A stretch of 64,000 bases of DNA, taken from positions 186,001-250,000 of the forward strand of contig JBBILX010000004.1 of the NCBI GenBank assembly GCA_037444685.1. Direction: 5' to 3'. Position numbers and translations under genes: made by a program. Below, one piece after another: positions 60,088 through 64,000 of the stretch. The notes under the pieces are model-generated. The model did not search any database, was not told the origin of the DNA, and was given only the letters and a program-made list of their open reading frames with translations. The DNA is from UBA964 sp037444685 (GTDB taxonomy: Bacteria; Pseudomonadota; Gammaproteobacteria; Steroidobacterales; Steroidobacteraceae). Each line of letters begins with the position of its first letter. Position 1 is the first letter of the stretch.

Positions 60088-60710
60088 GCGGAAGGATCCC
60101 CGCTGCTGGCGAGCAGCGCCTCGACCTCCCCCGTGTCGGCGCGGCGCATCGGCCGGCCATCGACGGGACTGACGGGGGCCTGACGGATACCGTCGACCGG
60201 GAAGACGACGATCTCGATCGGCTGCGCATCGATCTCGATCTCGAGCACGGGTTGCACCAGCACGCGTTCGGCGTTCAGCCTCAGCCGCTTTTCGCCCATC
60301 TGGTATGGCACGCCCTGGTCCATGAGGCGAAACGCGACCGATTCAGCGCGGTCGGCGAACACGTGCAGCTGTACGTGCGCATGCTCGGTGGCGGTACCTG
60401 TCAGCACCGGTCCGACGAGCCGCGGCTCGAACGGTGCGAGCGCGCGCATCGCCTCGAGGGCCGCGAGCCGCTGTGCATAAAGCGACTCGAGATGCTCCTC
60501 GCCGCCGAACAGACGCTGGTACTCGGCGAGTGCTTCCTCGATCTCGCTGTTGCGCGGCAACACCGCGCCGTCGACCACGCCGAAGCGTTCCGCGGCCTTG
60601 CGCTTGGCGAACAGGAAGTCGCGCACGCCGTGCTCGGCCATCACGCGCGCCGCTTCCTGCGCGAGCGCGCGTCGCAGGTTGCCTGCGCGTGGGGGTAGCC
60701 GCTTGCTCAT
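60084..60710 (-). CDS. Conserved uncharacterised protein downstream of mrcA
   Basis: This 208-residue cytoplasmic protein has the recognisable blocks FLFAKRKAAERFGVVDGAVL, LPRNSEIEEALAEYQRLFGG, FEPRLVGPVLTGTATEHAHV, LHVFADRAESVAFRLMDQGV and VDGIRQAPVSPVDGRPMRRA. It is a conserved gammaproteobacterial family with the look of a nucleotidyltransferase-like fold (a G-T-G-T-A strand followed by an H-V-F-A-D strand), but I cannot assign activity. It overlaps the mrcA stop by one base and the VOC start by 4 nt. The proximity to PBP1A may be coincidence. Confidence 0.7.
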   Translation of the reverse strand: MSKRLPPRAGNLRRALAQEAARVMAEHGVRDFLFAKRKAAERFGVVDGAVLPRNSEIEEALAEYQRLFGGEEHLESLYAQRLAALEAMRALAPFEPRLVGPVLTGTATEHAHVQLHVFADRAESVAFRLMDQGVPYQMGEKRLRLNAERVLVQPVLEIEIDAQPIEIVVFPVDGIRQAPVSPVDGRPMRRADTGEVEALLASSGDPSA

Positions 60711-63151
60711 CAGAAGATCGGTTCGCTGCCCGTGCCGCCCGTGGCCGGGTCCGCGCGGATCGTCGTGCCGCCGCCGGCGCCGGCCATGCCTGACTCGTCG
60801 CCGCCGAGCACGCCGCCGGTCGGCAGTCTGTCCACCATGAAGGTCTCGAAGATGCCCTCGGGATCCTCGGCGCTGGTCACGGCGCCCGTGTAGGGCGAGA
60901 TCCGGACCTGTACCAGCCCGTCGGGCAGCGGCCGCGTGCTCTGCGGCACGCCGTCGAGCGCCGCCTGCATGAAGCTGACCCAGATCGGCAGTGCCGTCCG
61001 GCCGCCCTCCTCGGTCTCGCCGAGTGAGCGCTCCTGGTCGAAGCCGACCCACACGGTGGCGACGAGGTCGCGCGTGAAGCCGTTGAACCAGGTGTCCTTG
61101 GAGTCGTTGGTGGTGCCGGTCTTGCCGGCGATGTCGCTGCGGCCGAGCGCAAGCGCGCGGCGGCCCGTGCCGCGCGTGATCACCTCCGCCATCATGCTGT
61201 CCATGAGCCAGGCGTTCTCGGCGCTGATCGCGCGCGGCGCAAGCCGCTCGGCCGGCAGCCGGCACGACGGGTCGCCGCGCTCGCAGGCCGCATCGACCAC
61301 GCGCGGCTCGGCCTGGAACACGACCTTGCCGGTCGGGTCCTCGATGCGCTCGATGAACCAGGGCCCAACGCGATAGCCGCCGTTGGCGAAGACCGCAAAG
61401 CCGGTCGCCATCTCGAGCGGCGAGGCGGACATCGTGCCGAGCGCGAGCGTGAGGTTGCGCGGCAGCGCCTCGCGAGCGAATCCGAAGCGCGTCGCGTGCT
61501 CGATGGCCGGGCCGATGCCGATGGCCTGCAGCAGGCGGATCGAGACGAGATTGCGCGACTTGACCAGGGCCTCGCGCAGTCGCGTCGGGCCGCCGAAGCT
61601 GCCGCTGGAGTTCTCGGGCCGCCACGCCTCCTCCATCGACGGGTCGTCGATCACGACTGGGGCATCCATGATCACCGAGGCCGGCGTGAAACCGTGCTCG
61701 AGGGCAGCCGAGTAGAGAAAGGGCTTGAAGCCGGAGCCGGGCTGTCGGCGCGCCTGCGTGGCGCGGTTGAACTTGCCGAGTCCCTTGTCGAAGTAGTCGA
61801 AGCCACCGACCAGCGCGACGATCGCGCCGTCGTTCGGATCGAGCGCGACGAGCGCGCCTTCCGCCTCGGGCACCTGGGCCAGCTCGGTGCGCCCGGCGTT
61901 GCGGATGACGTAGACGACATCGCCGCTCGCGAGTACGTCGGCGGCACGCTGCGGTGCCGGCCCGGGCGCTTCGGTGCCGCGGGATCGGCGCGCCCAGCTC
62001 AGACCTTCCCAGGGAATCGTCTCGGCTTCGCGCCCGCGCACGAAAACCCGCGCTGACCGTTCGGCGACTTCGGTGACCACTGCCGGGACCAGTTCGCCGA
62101 TCGGCGGATACTCCTCGACGATCGCCGCGAGGCGCGCGGCATCCTCGTCACCGCGCAGCGCGACGTGGGCCGGTGCGCCGCGCCAGCCGCGGCGGCGATC
62201 GTACTCGACCAGGCCGAGGCGCACGGCGCGGTTCGCTGCCGCCTGCAGCCGCCCATCGATCGAGGTGTAGATCCTGTAGCCCTGGTTCTGCGCCTCCGGG
62301 CCGAAGCGCTTGAGCACCTCGAGCCGCACCATCTCGGCGACGTACGGCGCCTCGACCTCGTACAGCGGCGCAAACTCCCGCGAGCGCACGGTCTCGCGGC
62401 CGGCCGCCTCGGCCTCGGCCGCACTGATGAAACCAAGCTCCTGCATGCGCCGCAGCACGTAGAGCCGGCGCGCGGCGGCCAGTTCAGGATTGCGGATCGG
62501 ATTGGCACGCGACGGAGACTGCGGGATGCGCGCGAGTGTGGCGATCTCGGCCAGCGTGAGTTCGGTGAGCTTCTTGCCGAAGTAGGTTTCGGCTGCTGCC
62601 GCAACGCCATACGACCGCTGGCCGAAGTAGATCACGTTGAGGTAGAGCCCGAAGATCTCCTCCTTGGTGAACTCGCGCTCGAGCCGGTAGGTCAGGAACA
62701 CCTCCTGAAGCTTGCGACGCCATTTGCGGTCCTGGCTCAGGAACAGGTTGCGCGCGGTCTGCATCGTGATCGTGCTGGCGCCCTGCAGGCCGGTGCCGGG
62801 CAGCACGTTCACGAGGGCCGAGCGCAGGATGCCGGCATAGTCGAAGCCGGAGTGCTCGAAGAAGCGGTCGTCCTCGGCGGCCAGGAATGCCTGTTTGACG
62901 CGTTCGGGAATGTCCGCGAAGGGCACCGGCGTGCGGCGCTGCTCGCCGATCTGCGCGATCAATTGGCCGCCGCGCGTGTAGACGCGCAGCGGTACCTGCA
63001 GCTCGGCGCTCTTCATGGCCGCGACCGTCGGCAGCGTCGGGTTCAGGTAGACATAGGTGCAGGCGACCGCATAGGCAAGCGCCAGCACCAGCCCCAGCAG
63101 GGTGCCGGCCGACAATATGGCAAGGCGCATCGATCGGGACTTCAAGGGCAT
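60710..63151 (-). CDS. mrcA: Penicillin-binding protein 1A
   Basis: This 813-residue bifunctional enzyme polymerises and crosslinks peptidoglycan. Residues 11-33 are the membrane anchor. The transglycosylase domain has the catalytic Glu93 in AAEDDRFFEHSGFD and the STITMQTARNLFL motif. The OB-like insert lies between about 300 and 410. The transpeptidase nucleophile is Ser473 in PGSGFKPF (SxxK with Lys476), with SRN for SxN and AGKTGTTNDSKDTWF for KTG. Length fits PBP1A. It is divergent from pilM as in Pseudomonas, across 338 bp that carries the riboswitch. Confidence 0.97.
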   Translation of the reverse strand: MPLKSRSMRLAILSAGTLLGLVLALAYAVACTYVYLNPTLPTVAAMKSAELQVPLRVYTRGGQLIAQIGEQRRTPVPFADIPERVKQAFLAAEDDRFFEHSGFDYAGILRSALVNVLPGTGLQGASTITMQTARNLFLSQDRKWRRKLQEVFLTYRLEREFTKEEIFGLYLNVIYFGQRSYGVAAAAETYFGKKLTELTLAEIATLARIPQSPSRANPIRNPELAAARRLYVLRRMQELGFISAAEAEAAGRETVRSREFAPLYEVEAPYVAEMVRLEVLKRFGPEAQNQGYRIYTSIDGRLQAAANRAVRLGLVEYDRRRGWRGAPAHVALRGDEDAARLAAIVEEYPPIGELVPAVVTEVAERSARVFVRGREAETIPWEGLSWARRSRGTEAPGPAPQRAADVLASGDVVYVIRNAGRTELAQVPEAEGALVALDPNDGAIVALVGGFDYFDKGLGKFNRATQARRQPGSGFKPFLYSAALEHGFTPASVIMDAPVVIDDPSMEEAWRPENSSGSFGGPTRLREALVKSRNLVSIRLLQAIGIGPAIEHATRFGFAREALPRNLTLALGTMSASPLEMATGFAVFANGGYRVGPWFIERIEDPTGKVVFQAEPRVVDAACERGDPSCRLPAERLAPRAISAENAWLMDSMMAEVITRGTGRRALALGRSDIAGKTGTTNDSKDTWFNGFTRDLVATVWVGFDQERSLGETEEGGRTALPIWVSFMQAALDGVPQSTRPLPDGLVQVRISPYTGAVTSAEDPEGIFETFMVDRLPTGGVLGGDESGMAGAGGGTTIRADPATGGTGSEPIF

Positions 63152-63174
63152 TTCACGGAATCAGTGGCCGTTGC

Positions 63175-63203
63175 TTGCGGCCCGTCGGGCCGCTGTGCAT
63201 AGT
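63175..63203 (+). promoter_or_regulatory. Candidate promoter of the pil leader
   Basis: TTGCGG (63175-63180) and CATAGT (63198-63203) are spaced by 17 nt. Transcription from it would begin near 63210, at the 5' edge of the riboswitch. A 7-bp inverted repeat GCGGCCC-GTC-GGGCCGC (63177-63193) lies in the spacer, possibly an operator. Confidence 0.4.
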
Positions 63204-63212
63204 AGCCCGCGT

Positions 63213-63297
63213 CGAGTGGGCAAACCCATCGAAAGGTGGGGACGCAAAGCTTCCGGTCTAAGGGTCCAGGTGCCTATGACAGCGGGGTTGCCGGCTG
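63213..63297 (+). promoter_or_regulatory. c-di-GMP-I (GEMM) riboswitch upstream of pilM
   Basis: The leader has the conserved GEMM-I elements in order. GGCAAACC is followed by a CATC-GAAA-GGTG tetraloop hairpin. Next comes GGGACGCAAAGC with TCCGG and CTAA (the first core), then a variable helix and CTATGACAGC. It closes with GCGGGGTTGCCG. These match the V. cholerae Vc2 aptamer motif by motif. The riboswitch lies between the divergent mrcA and pilM genes, on the pilM strand, and is followed about 85 nt later by a hairpin. It is expected to sense cyclic di-GMP and control expression of the pilM operon. Confidence 0.9.
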
Positions 63298-63380
63298 CGC
63301 CCAGTCCAGTCGCCGAGCGCGCGCAGAGCCGTCATCGCCGCCGTCCCGCCTGCTGGTCCGCCCCGGACGGCGCCGCGTTC

Positions 63381-63404
63381 CGTGAGCGTTCTCACGTTCT
63401 ATTT
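63381..63404 (+). terminator. Hairpin of the likely expression platform
   Basis: CGTGAG (63381-63386) and CTCACG (63391-63396) form a perfect 6-bp stem with a CGTT loop, followed by TTCTATTT. This resembles an intrinsic terminator placed between the GEMM aptamer and pilM, so it may be the switch that c-di-GMP binding modulates. No competing anti-terminator pairing with the aptamer was worked out. Confidence 0.5.
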
Positions 63405-63489
63405 GACAGTGCGCTGATATATAGTGTTTCAAGAGTTGCAAGATTCTGGCCGGTTCGTCGTGTAACTCACTGAAAACGGGAAAAATTTA

Positions 63490-64000
63490 GTGTTCCTCTT
63501 CACGCGAAAGTACCGCCCGCTGCTCGGCCTCGATATTACAACCTCCTCGGTCAAGCTCATCGAGCTCTCGGTGGCTGGGGGCGGCTATCGCGTCGAGGCG
63601 TACGCCGCGGAACCGATGCCCGTCAACGCGATGAACGAGAAGGCCATCGTCGACGCCGAAGCCGTCGGCGAGACGATCCGTCGCGCCGCGAAGCGCGCCG
63701 GCACGCGCCTCAAGGAGGTCGCGATCGCGATCAGCGGCGACGCGGCGATCACCAAGGTGATCCAGATGCCGAAGAACCTGCGCGGCGCCGACCTCGAGCA
63801 GCAGATCGAGATCCAGGCCGACCAGTACATTCCGTTCCCGATGGACGAGGTCAGTTACGACTTCGAAGTGCTCGGTCCGTCCGCGAAGGATGCCGAGACC
63901 ATCGACGTGCTGCTGGTCGCCACGCGCACCGAGAACGTCGAACAGCGCCAAGCCGCCGTCGCCGCGGCCGGACTGACCGCGAAGATCGTCGACGTCGAGG
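63490..64000 (+). CDS. pilM: Type IV pilus assembly protein PilM (partial)
   Basis: The gene begins with GTG at 63490 and runs off the window (170 codons seen). The actin-like fold starts with LLGLDITTSSVKLIELS, and VGETIRRAAKRAGTRLKEVA and AISGDAAITKVIQMPKNLRG follow, with the EQQIEIQADQYIPFPMDEVSYDF segment typical of PilM (quoted in part: EIQADQYIPFPMDEVS). PilM is the cytoplasmic member of the PilMNOP alignment complex. It is the first gene of the expected pilMNOPQ operon and is likely under the GEMM riboswitch. The frame is open through the end without a stop. Confidence 0.95.
   Translation, partial: MFLFTRKYRPLLGLDITTSSVKLIELSVAGGGYRVEAYAAEPMPVNAMNEKAIVDAEAVGETIRRAAKRAGTRLKEVAIAISGDAAITKVIQMPKNLRGADLEQQIEIQADQYIPFPMDEVSYDFEVLGPSAKDAETIDVLLVATRTENVEQRQAAVAAAGLTAKIVDVE

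Noticed and set aside
63403..63431. TTGACA at 63403-63408 as a second pilM promoter
   Set aside because: No acceptable -10 at 16-18 nt; TATAGT occurs only 11 nt downstream, and the hexamer follows directly on the terminator-like hairpin tail.

Overview
This is a high-GC, gene-dense chromosomal window from what looks like a Gammaproteobacterium, possibly a Steroidobacterales/Nevskiales/Xanthomonadales-like lineage; that last step is inference from gene content, with no rRNA here to confirm it. Supporting gene orders are gmk-rpoZ-spoT-ridA-recG-ubiC-ubiA, the coxB/coxA/ctaG/cox3 ... SURF1/ctaA/ctaB block, bioB-F-H-C-D with the BioC/BioH route, and mrcA (PBP1A) divergent from pilM. Genes are packed tightly. 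Many pairs overlap by 1-17 nt, and several convergent neighbours share or abut their stop codons. No tRNA, rRNA, CRISPR array, IS element or prophage was seen.

Layout. 0-5.8 kb: a small secreted protein, a CheD-like protein without its catalytic Cys, an SPFH/NfeD pair, glutathione peroxidase, a CBS protein, a lipase-like hydrolase, a DUF3011 protein and a DNA-deoxyinosine glycosylase. 5.8-10.6 kb: K+ uptake trkA-trkH followed by TRAP permease genes dctQ-dctM with no binding-protein gene. 10.7-16.3 kb: an MFS carrier, uvrD-apbE and an AI-2E family permease. 16.3-24.7 kb: an accessory-looking block with a tandem pair of two-domain VOC proteins, two glyoxalase-II-type hydrolases, a membrane-anchored NAD(P)-binding protein, a flavin-dependent LLM oxidoreductase, a duplicated alpha/beta-hydrolase with altered catalytic residues, cytochrome b561, another VOC protein and a half-size TSUP permease.

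25-33.8 kb: the aa3-type cytochrome c oxidase locus with heme A synthesis and assembly genes, two tiny membrane peptides and DUF2909. 33.9-38.6 kb: the biotin operon bioBFHCD with a candidate BirA operator overlapping a TTGACA -35 element, divergent from comF. 39.4-46.9 kb: ubiquinone entry genes (ubiC, ubiA), recG, ridA, spoT, rpoZ and gmk. 47.2-50.5 kb: an insertion between gmk and yicC made of a secreted tannase-VOC-VOC fusion and a membrane gene interrupted by an in-frame TAG. 50.5-54.8 kb: yicC, then PP2C phosphatase, rph, rdgB and hemW as an overlapping run. 54.8-55.1 kb: an AT-rich island with DnaA-box-like sequences before rpmE. 55.5-60.7 kb: an M48 protease, citrate synthase, a secreted VOC protein and an uncharacterised conserved protein. 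60.7-64 kb: mrcA divergent from the pilM operon, whose leader carries a clear c-di-GMP-I (GEMM) riboswitch.

The main novelty candidates are the family of two-domain VOC proteins scattered over the window (one fused to a tannase-family esterase, one lipidated, one with a signal peptide), the duplicated hydrolase that appears to have lost its triads, and riboswitch control of type IV pilus assembly genes. All functional statements come from reading motifs by eye; no database search was run.
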